NCBI RefSeq assembly: GCF_900114215.1
Contig: NZ_FOSG01000003.1
Location: 124,001-188,000 of the forward strand
Reading direction: 5' to 3'
DNA from: Streptomyces mangrovi
Lineage (GTDB): Bacteria > Actinomycetota > Actinomycetes > Streptomycetales > Streptomycetaceae
DNA: 64,000 nt
Shown here piece by piece: positions 56,494-64,000 of the stretch. The position numbers and the translations under genes were made by a program. Below the pieces are notes generated by a model, which ran no database searches, had not been told where the DNA came from, and saw nothing but the letters and a program-made list of their open reading frames with translations. The stretch's first letter is position 1; every line of letters starts with the position of its first letter.

Positions 56494-58794
56494 ATGAGAC
56501 GCAGGCCGCCCGCCACCGATCCCGTCCAGGACGCCCCCCGGGTCGGCGCTCCGCGCCGAAGCGCCGCCGGGCTGCCCGCCGTCGCCCGCTCCCTGCGCAT
56601 GGCCGGGGAGCAGATGGGGGTGCGGCGCACCGCGCTGACCCTGCTGAGGGTCAACCAGGAGGACGGCTTCGACTGCCCCGGCTGCGCCTGGCCCGAGCCG
56701 GAGCGGCGGCACACCGCGGAGTTCTGCGAGAACGGCGCCAAGGCCGTCGCCGAGGAGGCCACGCTGCGGCGGGTGACCCCCGCCTTCTTCGCCGAGCACC
56801 CCGTGGCCGACCTGGCGACGCGCTCCGGGTACTGGCTGGGTCAGCAGGGCCGCCTCACCCGGCCGATGTACCTGGCCGAGGGCTCCGGCCGCTACGAGCC
56901 GATCGGCTGGGACGAGGCCTTCGAGATCGTCGCCGGCGAACTGCGCGCCCTGGACTCCCCCGACGAGGCCGTCTTCTACACCTCCGGCCGTACGAGCAAC
57001 GAGGCCGCCTTCCTCTACCAGCTCCTGGCCCGCTGCCTGGGCACCAACAACCTGCCCGACTGCTCCAACCTGTGCCACGAGTCCTCCGGCGCCGCGCTGA
57101 CCGAGACCCTCGGCGTCGGCAAGGGCAGCGTGCTCCTGGAGGACCTCCACCGCGCCGACCTGGTCATCGTCGCCGGGCAGAACCCGGGCACCAACCACCC
57201 CAGGATGCTCTCCGCGCTGGAGAGGGCCAAGCGGGGCGGCGCGCGGATCATCACCGTCAACCCGCTGCCCGAGGCCGGCCTGGAGCGGTTCGACAACCCG
57301 CAGACCCTGCGCGGCCTGGCCGGCTCCGGCACCCCGCTGACCGACCTGTTCCTGCAGATCCGCATCGGCGGCGACCAGGCCCTCTTCCGCGAACTGTGCC
57401 GCCGGGTGCTGGAGGCCGACGGCGGGGTGGACGAGGCCTTCGTCCGCGAACACACCCACGGCTACGAGGAGTTCGCCGCCGCGGCCCGCGCCACCGACCC
57501 CGCCGGCGTGCTGCGCGCCACCGGGCTCGCCCCGGCCGACATCGACCGCGCCGCCGAACTGGTGCTGGCCTCGGAGCGCACCGTGGTGTGCTGGGCCATG
57601 GGCCTGACCCAGCACCGGCACGCCGTGCCCACCATCCGCGAGATCGTCAACCTCCTGCTGCTGCGCGGCGCCGTCGGCCGACCCGGCGCCGGGGTCTGCC
57701 CGGTGCGCGGCCACAGCAACGTCCAGGGCGACCGCACCATGGGCATCGTCGAGAAGCCCTCCGGCGCCCTGCTGGACGCGCTGGAGGCGGAGTTCGGCGT
57801 CCCCATGCCGCGCGAGCACGGCCTGGACGTGGTGAACTCCATCCGCGCCCTGCGCGACGGGCGGGCGAAGGTGTTCTTCGCCCTCGGCGGCAACTTCGTC
57901 GCCGCCTCCCCCGACACCCAGGTGACCGAGACCGCGATGCGGCGGGCCCGGCTGACCGTGCACGTGTCCACCAAGCTCAACCGCTCCCACTGCGTCACCG
58001 GCGCCCGCGCCCTGATCCTGCCCGTCCTCGGCCGCACCGAGCGCGACGTACAGGCATCGGGCGAGCAGTTCGTCACCGTCGAGGACTCCATGGGCGTCGT
58101 CCACGCCTCCCGCGGCCGCCTCGCCCCCGCGAGCGGGCACCTGCTGTCCGAGCCCGCCGTCGTCTGCCGGCTGGCCCGCCACGTCCTGGGCCCCGGTCAC
58201 CCCGTGCCCTGGGAGGAGTTCGAGGCCGACTACGCCGCGATCCGCGACCGCATCGCCCGCACCATCCCCGGCTTCACCGACTTCAACGCCCGCGTGTCCC
58301 GCCCCGGCGGCTTCACCCTGCCCCACGCCCCGCGCGACGAGCGCCGCTTCCCCACCGCCACCGGAAAGGCCAACTTCACCGCCGCGCCGCTGACCTGGCC
58401 GCATCTGCCCCCCGGCCGCCTGCTGCTGCAGACCCTGCGCTCCCACGACCAGTACAACACCACCGTCTACGGCCTCGACGACCGCTACCGCGGCATCAGG
58501 GGAGGCCGCCGCGTGGTCCTCGTCCACCCCGGCGACGCCGCGGAACTGGACCTGCCGGACGGCTCCTACGCCGACCTCACCAGCGAGTGGGACGACGGAC
58601 GCGAACGCACCGCGCCCGGCTTCCGCGTCGTCCACTACCCCACCGCCCGCGGCTGCGCGGCCGCCTACTTCCCCGAGACCAACGTCCTGGTCCCCCTCGA
58701 CGCCACCGCCGAGACCAGCAACACCCCCGCCAGCAAGTCCGTGGTGATCCGCCTCACCCCCGCCCCCGGGCCCGGCGGCCCCTCTGATAAGTAA
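56494..58794 (+). CDS. FdhF/YdeP family molybdopterin oxidoreductase
   Basis: A 766-aa molybdopterin-guanine-dinucleotide enzyme of the YdeP group, related to formate dehydrogenase H. Visible features are DGFDCPGCAWPEP near residue 67, the cofactor region FYTSGRTSNEAAFLYQLLARCLGTNNLPD near residue 165, CSNLCHESSG, GQNPGTNHPRML, PVRGHSNVQGDRTMGI near 410 and the C-terminal dinucleotide-binding LLLQTLRSHDQYNTTVYG. The classical four-cysteine N-terminal cluster motif is not complete. Physiological substrate is unknown; E. coli YdeP relates to acid resistance. Cytoplasmic. Divergent from polA. Confidence 0.9.
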   Translation: MRRRPPATDPVQDAPRVGAPRRSAAGLPAVARSLRMAGEQMGVRRTALTLLRVNQEDGFDCPGCAWPEPERRHTAEFCENGAKAVAEEATLRRVTPAFFAEHPVADLATRSGYWLGQQGRLTRPMYLAEGSGRYEPIGWDEAFEIVAGELRALDSPDEAVFYTSGRTSNEAAFLYQLLARCLGTNNLPDCSNLCHESSGAALTETLGVGKGSVLLEDLHRADLVIVAGQNPGTNHPRMLSALERAKRGGARIITVNPLPEAGLERFDNPQTLRGLAGSGTPLTDLFLQIRIGGDQALFRELCRRVLEADGGVDEAFVREHTHGYEEFAAAARATDPAGVLRATGLAPADIDRAAELVLASERTVVCWAMGLTQHRHAVPTIREIVNLLLLRGAVGRPGAGVCPVRGHSNVQGDRTMGIVEKPSGALLDALEAEFGVPMPREHGLDVVNSIRALRDGRAKVFFALGGNFVAASPDTQVTETAMRRARLTVHVSTKLNRSHCVTGARALILPVLGRTERDVQASGEQFVTVEDSMGVVHASRGRLAPASGHLLSEPAVVCRLARHVLGPGHPVPWEEFEADYAAIRDRIARTIPGFTDFNARVSRPGGFTLPHAPRDERRFPTATGKANFTAAPLTWPHLPPGRLLLQTLRSHDQYNTTVYGLDDRYRGIRGGRRVVLVHPGDAAELDLPDGSYADLTSEWDDGRERTAPGFRVVHYPTARGCAAAYFPETNVLVPLDATAETSNTPASKSVVIRLTPAPGPGGPSDK

Positions 58795-58874
58795 GACGGT
58801 GCACAGCACATCCACCACCCGCCGCACGGCCGTGCTCCACCGGCCCCCGGCACGACGATCGGAGCCACGCGCCC

Positions 58875-59348
58875 ATGGGCGAGCCGACCAGCACCGTCTT
58901 CCCCCAGGAGATCCTCGACCAGTGGGCCGGGCTCGGCATCGACCTGCCCGCCCTCTTCTCCGCCGGCCGCCTCGGCGAGCGCATGGGCCTGGTCATCACC
59001 CACGCCGCCCCGGAGAAGGTCGTCGGCACCCTCCCCGTCGAGGGCAACACCCAGCCCTACGGGTTGCTGCACGGCGGCGCGTCCGCCGTCCTGGCCGAGA
59101 CCCTCGGCTCCGTCGGCGCCATGCTCCACGGCGGCCCCACCAAGATCTCCGTCGGCGTGGACCTCAACTGCACCCACCACCGCGGACTGACCTCCGGCAC
59201 CGTCACCGGCACCGCCACCCCCGTGCACCGCGGCCGGTCCACCGCCACCTACGAGATCGTCGTCACCGACGAGCAGGACCGCCGCGTGTGCAGCGCCCGG
59301 CTCACCTGCCTGCTGCGCGACGCACCCGCCGGCGCCTGGGGCAACTGA
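58875..59348 (+). CDS. PaaI-family hotdog thioesterase
   Basis: A 157-aa hotdog-fold thioesterase. The signature PYGLLHGGASAVLAETLGSVGA near residue 60 includes the HGG and the downstream acidic residue typical of PaaI-type acyl-CoA thioesterases, followed by ISVGVDLNCTHHRGLTSG and GRSTATYEIVVTDEQDRRVCSARLTCLL. It probably hydrolyses aromatic or acyl-CoA thioesters. It lies 80 bases after the oxidoreductase gene, possibly co-transcribed. Confidence 0.9.
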   Translation: MGEPTSTVFPQEILDQWAGLGIDLPALFSAGRLGERMGLVITHAAPEKVVGTLPVEGNTQPYGLLHGGASAVLAETLGSVGAMLHGGPTKISVGVDLNCTHHRGLTSGTVTGTATPVHRGRSTATYEIVVTDEQDRRVCSARLTCLLRDAPAGAWGN

Positions 59349-59459
59349 CGACCCTCACCGAAAAACCACAGGTCACAGGGTTCTGCAGAGCCCGGACAGT
59401 GCGCTTTGATACCGGTCCGGGCCGCCACCGGGGCGGCCAGGGACGAAAGGGCACCGATC

Positions 59460-60350
59460 GTGCGGGCCACACGCCTGACATCCCGGAAGCGCGCCGCCGC
59501 CGTCACCACGGCCGCGGCCGCTCTGGCCATGGCCGCCGCGCTCCCCGCCGCGGCCATCAGCACCTACAACTCCTCCCCCGCCCCGGAGCGGACCGAGGTC
59601 GGGGCGCTGGTCATCACCTACGACCACGACGAGGACGCCACCACCCCCGACCGCGTCGACTGGTTCTGCTCGGGCACCATGATCGACCGCGACACCTTCC
59701 TCACCGCCGCCCACTGCACCACCGACTGGCCGGCCGGCGCCCGCTTCCACGTCTCCCTGGAGCAGGACGTACGGGCCGCCCTCGACGCGGCCGCACGGGA
59801 GCATCCCGGCGACCCGGCCGCCGTCGCCGCGGCCGTCGCCGTCGAGGGCACCGCGCACAACCATCCGGAGTATCCCGGCCCCGCCACCGACACCCGCGAC
59901 ATCTCCGTCGTGGAGGTCCCCGCCGACGAGATGGCCGGCCGCTGGGACTTCACCCCGGCCACCCTGCCCACCGCCGGACAGCTCGACACCATGGGCCCCC
60001 GGGCACTGGACGGCACCGGCTTCACCGTTGCCGGCTACGGCACCCAGGAGGCCCAGCGCGGCCCCGGCGGCCACACCCACCCCGGCGGCGGCGTGCGGCT
60101 GAAGGCCCCCACCTCCTTCAACGCCCTCAACAAGGCGTGGGTACGCGTGGCCATGACCGCCCCGCAGGGCAACGGCGGCGCCTGCTACGGCGACTCCGGC
60201 GGCCCCAACTTCGCCGAGATCGACGGCGAACGCGTCCTGGTCGGCACCACCATCACCGGTGACGCCCCCTGCTACGCCACGAACGTCGCCCACCGGCTCG
60301 ACGCGCCCGGCGCCCGCGCCTTCCTCGCCCCCTACACCGACCTGCCCTGA
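59460..60350 (+). CDS. Secreted trypsin-like serine protease
   Basis: A 296-aa exported S1 protease. The signal peptide (about residues 1-34, ending AAA-IS) follows a twin-basic N-terminus. The triad is visible: TAAHC (His), DTRDISVVEV (Asp) and GACYGDSGGPNF (Ser), so unlike the S1 homologue at 41286-41984 this enzyme keeps its serine. Mature-domain cysteines pair CSGT...AAHC and CYGD...PCYA. The GTG start has GAAAGGG about nine bases upstream. Followed by a strong hairpin. Confidence 0.9.
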   Translation: MRATRLTSRKRAAAVTTAAAALAMAAALPAAAISTYNSSPAPERTEVGALVITYDHDEDATTPDRVDWFCSGTMIDRDTFLTAAHCTTDWPAGARFHVSLEQDVRAALDAAAREHPGDPAAVAAAVAVEGTAHNHPEYPGPATDTRDISVVEVPADEMAGRWDFTPATLPTAGQLDTMGPRALDGTGFTVAGYGTQEAQRGPGGHTHPGGGVRLKAPTSFNALNKAWVRVAMTAPQGNGGACYGDSGGPNFAEIDGERVLVGTTITGDAPCYATNVAHRLDAPGARAFLAPYTDLP

Positions 60351-60360
60351 CCGGTTGCGG

Positions 60361-60412
60361 AAAACGGCGACGGCCGCGGCGACCAAGAGGTCGCCGCGGC
60401 CGTCGCCGTTTT
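60361..60412. terminator. Bidirectional terminator between the protease gene and livF
   Basis: A perfect 22-bp stem (60361-60382 with 60391-60412) with an 8-base loop. The arms start AAAACGG and end CCGTTTT, so each strand has a short T-run after the stem, rare in this GC-rich genome. Confidence 0.9.
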
Positions 60413-60433
60413 CGCAGCCGATGAGGGGAGCCG

Positions 60434-61198
60434 TCAGGCGCCCTCGCCCAGATAGGCCGCCCGCACCCGCGGATCCGACAGCAGCTCGGACGCCTCGCCC
60501 TCCATCGCCACCGCACCGGTCTCCAGCACATAGCCGCGGTCGGCCATCCGGAGCGCCTGCGCGGCGTTCTGCTCCACCAGCAGCACCGTGGTGCCCTGCT
60601 CGTTGATCTCCTTGACGATCTCGAAGATCTGCTGAACGATCAGCGGCGCCAGGCCCATCGACGGCTCGTCCAGCAGCAGCACCTCCGGCTTGCCCATCAG
60701 GGCACGGCCGATCGCCAGCATCTGCTGCTCACCGCCCGACAGCGTCCCGCCCAGCTGGCTCTTGCGCTCCCCCAGCCGCGGGAACAGGGTGAACACCCGG
60801 TCCATGTCGGCCTTGTCCACCGACTTGAACCGGTACGCCCCCATCTGGAGGTTCTCCCGGACCGTCATCCGCGGGAACACCCCGCGCCCCTCGGGGACAT
60901 GGCCGATGCCGAACCGGACCAGATCGTGCGGCTTGATGCCGTCGATCCGCTCCCCGTGCAGCAGCACCTGCCCCTCGCGCGGCGCGATCATCCCCGAGGC
61001 CGTCCGCAGCGTGGTCGTCTTGCCCGCGCCGTTGGCGCCGAGCAGCGCGACCACCTCCCCGCTGCGGACCGTCAGATTGACGCCCTTGAGCGCCTCGATG
61101 GCGCCGTAGAACACCCGCAGATCACGCAGCTCCAGCACCACCGGGGCGGCCGGCTCGCCGCCCTGCGGCTCCTTCTTCAGATCCGTGGTGACGCTCAC
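60434..61198 (-). CDS. livF: Branched-chain amino acid ABC transporter ATP-binding protein LivF
   Basis: One of two ATPases powering Leu/Ile/Val uptake. The 254-aa protein has Walker A LLGANGAGKTTTLRTASG near residue 53, the LivF-type GRGVFPRMTVRENLQMGAY, signature TLSGGEQQMLAIGRALM and Walker B VLLLDEPSMGLAPL. The GTG at 61198 overlaps the livG stop by four bases, so it is preferred over the upstream GTG of the open frame. Last gene of the liv operon, facing the terminator at 60361-60412. Confidence 0.95.
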   Translation of the reverse strand: MSVTTDLKKEPQGGEPAAPVVLELRDLRVFYGAIEALKGVNLTVRSGEVVALLGANGAGKTTTLRTASGMIAPREGQVLLHGERIDGIKPHDLVRFGIGHVPEGRGVFPRMTVRENLQMGAYRFKSVDKADMDRVFTLFPRLGERKSQLGGTLSGGEQQMLAIGRALMGKPEVLLLDEPSMGLAPLIVQQIFEIVKEINEQGTTVLLVEQNAAQALRMADRGYVLETGAVAMEGEASELLSDPRVRAAYLGEGA

Positions 61199-62178
61199 TT
61201 GTGCTCCTCGGTGTCCCACTGCGGCGCCCCGGCATCGGCCCCGGTGTCGGTGTCGGTGTCGGTGTCGGCTCCGGAACCGGCGCCCTCCTGCGCGCCGGCC
61301 CCCTCGGCGACGGCCTGAGCCACCGCGGCCTCGTCCTCCTCGGCCACCGCGCCCAGGTACGCCTCGATCACCGCCGGATCCCGCTGCACCTGCGACGGCG
61401 ATCCCTCGGCGATCTTCTTGCCGAAGTTGAGCACCATCACCCGGTCCGCCACCGACATCACCAGCCGCATGTCGTGCTCGATCAGCAGCACGCTCACACC
61501 CAGCTCGGTGTTGATCCGCCGGATCAGCTCCTCCAGCTCCAGCTTCTCCGTCGGGTTGGTGCCCGCCGCCGGCTCGTCCAGCAGCAGCACCTCAGGATCC
61601 GTCGCCAACGCCCGCGCGATCTCCAGCCGCCGCTGGTCGCCGTAGCTCAGCGACCCCGCCAGCTCGTTCATCTTCTCCAGCAGGCCGACGTACGACAGCA
61701 CCTCGTGCGCCCGGCGGTCGCTGGCCCGCTCGGCCTTCCGCGCGTTCGGCAGCCCCAGCATGATCGACACCGGACCGGTCTTCAGCCGCGTCTCCGCCGC
61801 GATCTTGACGTTCTCCAGCGCGGTCAGCGCCCCGAACAACCGGATGTTCTGGAACGTGCGCGCCAGACCCCACTGGCTGACCACATGCGGCTTGGCACCC
61901 AGCAGCGAGTGCTCGCCGCCCTCGCGGGGACGGAAGACGATCCGCCCCTCCTGCGGCACGTACGCGCCCGTCAGCGAGTTGAACAGCGACGTCTTGCCCG
62001 CGCCGTTGGGCCCGATGACCGCCAGCACCTCACCGCGCCGCATCCGCAGCTCGACGTTGTCCAGACTGGTCAGACCGCCGAACCGCAGCGTCACGCCCGA
62101 CGTCTCCAGCACCAGCTCACCGGCGCCGGCCGAACCGCCCGCCGGCCCCTGCTCCTTCTTCACCGTCTCGGTGGTCAC
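61195..62178 (-). CDS. livG: Branched-chain amino acid ABC transporter ATP-binding protein LivG
   Basis: The second transporter ATPase. The 327-aa protein has Walker A IGPNGAGKTSLFNSLTG near residue 55, ARTFQNIRLFGALTALENV, signature SLSYGDQRRLEIARALA, Walker B VLLLDEPAAGTNPTEK and EHDMRLVMSVADRVMVLNFG. A C-terminal extension of about 50 residues is acidic and includes a DTDTDTDTG run; LivG proteins usually end sooner. Four-base overlaps link it to livM and livF. Confidence 0.95.
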   Translation of the reverse strand: MTTETVKKEQGPAGGSAGAGELVLETSGVTLRFGGLTSLDNVELRMRRGEVLAVIGPNGAGKTSLFNSLTGAYVPQEGRIVFRPREGGEHSLLGAKPHVVSQWGLARTFQNIRLFGALTALENVKIAAETRLKTGPVSIMLGLPNARKAERASDRRAHEVLSYVGLLEKMNELAGSLSYGDQRRLEIARALATDPEVLLLDEPAAGTNPTEKLELEELIRRINTELGVSVLLIEHDMRLVMSVADRVMVLNFGKKIAEGSPSQVQRDPAVIEAYLGAVAEEDEAAVAQAVAEGAGAQEGAGSGADTDTDTDTGADAGAPQWDTEEHK

Positions 62179-63575
62179 GGCTGCCTGCCTTCCGCCGGGC
62201 CGGTCGCGTCGGCTCCGCCGACCCCCGCCTCCGCCATCCGCAGCTCACGCTTGCGGCGTCGGGAGGGCAGCACGCCCTGCGGCCGGTAGATCATCATGAT
62301 GACGAGGAGAGCGCCCAGGTACATGTAGCGGTCCTTGGGATCCACCCACTCGCGCAGGTACTCCGGCAGCCACACCAGGAACGCGGCGCCGAACAGCACC
62401 CCGGGGATCGACCCCATGCCGCCGAAGATGACGTAGGCCAGCACCAGGATCGACAGCAGGATCGCGAAGTTCTCCGGGTTGAAGTACCCGGCCTTGCTCG
62501 CGTACGCCACCCCGGCCACGCCGGAGGTCGACGCACCGATCGCGAACGCCATCAGCTTGTAGCGCACCGTGGGCACACCCGTGGCCGCCGCGGCCACCTC
62601 GTCCTCGCGGATCGCCGTCCACGCCCGGCCCACCTTGGAGTGCTCCAGCCGCAGGAACAGGAAGATGGCCAGCACGATGAAGACGACCAGCAGCCAGTAG
62701 TACGGCATCGGGTCCAGCTTCCACTCGTAGGAGAAGAAGCCCAGGTCGACACTGAACCGCTCGACCTTCACACCGCGCGCGCCCTCCGTCACCCCGTCGG
62801 CGTTCTTCGCCATCAGGTAGACGATCTCGTGGAATCCCAGCGTCACGATCGCCAGGTAGTCGCCCCGCAACCGCAGCGTCGGAGCGCCCAGGATCACCCC
62901 CGCCACCAGACAGGTCAGCACCGCGATCGGCAGCACCAGGAAGTTGTTCAGCGCCACCGGCGGCTGGACCGGCAGCGCCCCCGTCCAGTACGCCGCGCTG
63001 TACGCGCCGATCGCGAAGAACGCGATGAAGCCCAGGTCCAGCAGACCGGCCCAGCCGATCACCACGTTCAGGCCGATCGCCAGCAGCACGAAGATCGCGA
63101 TCTGGTCCACCAGCACCTGCTGCCAGTACCGCTCGACCCCCAGCGGCCCGAACACCACCAGCGCCAGCACGGCCGTCAGCACGCCCATCCGGACCCGCTT
63201 GTCGGCCGACCACACCTGCCGGACCCGGTCCAGCGGACCGGCGGACACCTTCTTGGTGCCCTCCACCGCACGGGAGGTCTGATCGGTGAGGAACTCCCGC
63301 ACCGCCCAGACCGCCACCGCGATCGCCAGCCAGATCCACAGGCCGACACCGGTGAAGTCCTCGCGCAGTGCCAGGAACAGATCCTGGGTGGTGCCCTCCT
63401 CGCCCGTCATCAGCCTGAGCGTCACCGCCAGCGCCAGCAGGGCCCCCAGCCGCCGCCAGCGCGGCTCCTGGTACCAGTGCACCTTCCGCAGCCGGGCCGC
63501 CGCCGACAGCGGCGCCGTCGCGCTCTTCGGCGAGTCCTGCCCGGCCCCTTGCGCAGCCGAGGTCTTGATGCTCAC
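62175..63575 (-). CDS. livM: Branched-chain amino acid ABC transporter permease LivM
   Basis: Membrane-spanning permease. The 466-aa protein carries an extended N-terminal region with two additional hydrophobic segments (about residues 42-56 and 76-95) before the LivM core. The core has LLAIGLNVVIGWAGLLDLGFIAFFAIGAY near residue 165, LRLRGDYLAIVTLGFHEIV near 235, and the cytoplasmic EAA-like loop GRAWTAIREDEVAAAATGV near 340 that contacts the ATPases. GTG start; overlaps livH and livG by four bases each. Confidence 0.95.
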   Translation of the reverse strand: MSIKTSAAQGAGQDSPKSATAPLSAAARLRKVHWYQEPRWRRLGALLALAVTLRLMTGEEGTTQDLFLALREDFTGVGLWIWLAIAVAVWAVREFLTDQTSRAVEGTKKVSAGPLDRVRQVWSADKRVRMGVLTAVLALVVFGPLGVERYWQQVLVDQIAIFVLLAIGLNVVIGWAGLLDLGFIAFFAIGAYSAAYWTGALPVQPPVALNNFLVLPIAVLTCLVAGVILGAPTLRLRGDYLAIVTLGFHEIVYLMAKNADGVTEGARGVKVERFSVDLGFFSYEWKLDPMPYYWLLVVFIVLAIFLFLRLEHSKVGRAWTAIREDEVAAAATGVPTVRYKLMAFAIGASTSGVAGVAYASKAGYFNPENFAILLSILVLAYVIFGGMGSIPGVLFGAAFLVWLPEYLREWVDPKDRYMYLGALLVIMMIYRPQGVLPSRRRKRELRMAEAGVGGADATGPAEGRQP

Positions 63576-64000
63576 GCCGTCCTCCCCACACGCTCGCCGA
63601 GAATTCCGGTCGGACGGACCATCAGCACCAGCACCAGCACCACGAAGGCGCCGACGTAACGCCAGTCATCCCCCCACAGGCCCACCGTCATGGTCTCCAC
63701 CACGCCCAGCACCAGACCGCCCAGCATCGCGCCGCGCACATTGCCGATACCGCCCAGCACCGCCGCCGCGAAGGCCGTGATACCGGGCAGGAAGCCCATC
63801 GTGTACCAGACCTGGCTGTTGGTGCCGAACAGGAAGCCGGCCGCACCGCCCAGCAGACCGCCGAGCACGAACGTCCGGGACACCACCTTGTCGATGTCCA
63901 CGCCCATCAGCGACGCGACCTCCGGGTCCTGCGCCACCGCGCGGATACCCGAACCCATCTTCGTGCGGTTCACCACGTAGTCCAGGCCGACCATCATCGC
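63572..64000 (-). CDS. livH: Branched-chain amino acid ABC transporter permease LivH, C-terminal part
   Basis: The last 142 codons of the second permease; the start lies beyond the right edge. It shows NRTKMGSGIRAVAQDPEVASLMGVD, the EAA-like coupling loop of LivH, then LLGGAAGFLFG, FAAAVLGGIGNVRGAMLGGLVLGVVE and a final helix before RPTGILGERVGR. The periplasmic binding protein LivK would be expected further right. Stop overlaps the livM start (GTGA). Confidence 0.93.
   Translation of the reverse strand, partial: AMMVGLDYVVNRTKMGSGIRAVAQDPEVASLMGVDIDKVVSRTFVLGGLLGGAAGFLFGTNSQVWYTMGFLPGITAFAAAVLGGIGNVRGAMLGGLVLGVVETMTVGLWGDDWRYVGAFVVLVLVLMVRPTGILGERVGRTA

Overview
The window is a very GC-rich (low 70s % by eye) stretch of actinobacterial chromosome, almost certainly Streptomyces or a close relative. 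Pointers are the sporulation regulator WhiA, codons ending almost always in G or C, many GTG starts, an RbpA-family RNA polymerase-binding protein, mycothiol-dependent enzymes, and a gene order that I recognise from the Streptomyces core (ctaB / tkt-tal-zwf-opcA-pgl / pgi-secG-tpiA-pgk-gap / whiA-yvcK-rapZ-uvrC / uvrA / uvrB / rpsA / polA / liv). I see no rRNA, tRNA, CRISPR array, insertion sequence or prophage.

Layout. 1-61 holds the first 20 codons of a divergent gene, probably ctaB. 486-7068 is a pentose-phosphate operon in which opcA and the 6-phosphogluconolactonase gene are one continuous reading frame. 7201-13256 (minus strand) is the glycolytic block gap-pgk-tpiA followed by secG, an rbpA paralogue and pgi. 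13554-18621 (minus) is uvrC-rapZ-yvcK-whiA with overlapping stops and starts. 18694-23625 holds a metallo-beta-lactamase-fold hydrolase, an MDMPI-family protein, uvrA and a Rieske lipoprotein. 23852-27307 is a secreted protein joining a phosphodiester glycosidase domain to a calcineurin-like phosphoesterase. 27371-31197 is a Ter stress module: terC under a candidate manganese (yybP-ykoY) riboswitch, a TerD protein with a long linker and a degenerate FtsK-like C-terminus, and a plain TerD. 31356-38926 holds uvrB, a glycerophosphodiesterase with PHO-box-like repeats, an O6-methylguanine methyltransferase, an MFS exporter, a PIG-L deacetylase, a PemK/MazF-like protein without an antitoxin, and an AIM24 protein.

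38927-43841 is a more accessory stretch of exported proteins: a small lipoprotein, an M23 peptidase, a streptogrisin-like protein whose catalytic serine is threonine, an HNH-nuclease lipoprotein and an unrecognised protein. 43896-49191 returns to core genes (TPR protein, coaE, PAC2 protein, rpsA, a methyltransferase). 49237-60350 carries hrpB, a lytic transglycosylase with a long acidic proline-rich tail, polA, a YdeP-type molybdopterin oxidoreductase, a thioesterase and a secreted trypsin-like protease. 60434 to the right edge is the branched-chain amino acid ABC transporter livH-livM-livG-livF (minus), each junction overlapping by four bases, with livH cut by the edge.

Functionally the left 13 kb supplies NADPH and triose-phosphate metabolism, and UvrA, UvrB, UvrC and PolA together give nucleotide excision repair. 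The least ordinary items are the opcA-pgl fusion, the terC riboswitch whose closing helix competes with a hairpin hiding the ribosome-binding site, the Thr-for-Ser protease, the glycosidase-phosphoesterase fusion, and several extremely long perfect palindromes between genes.
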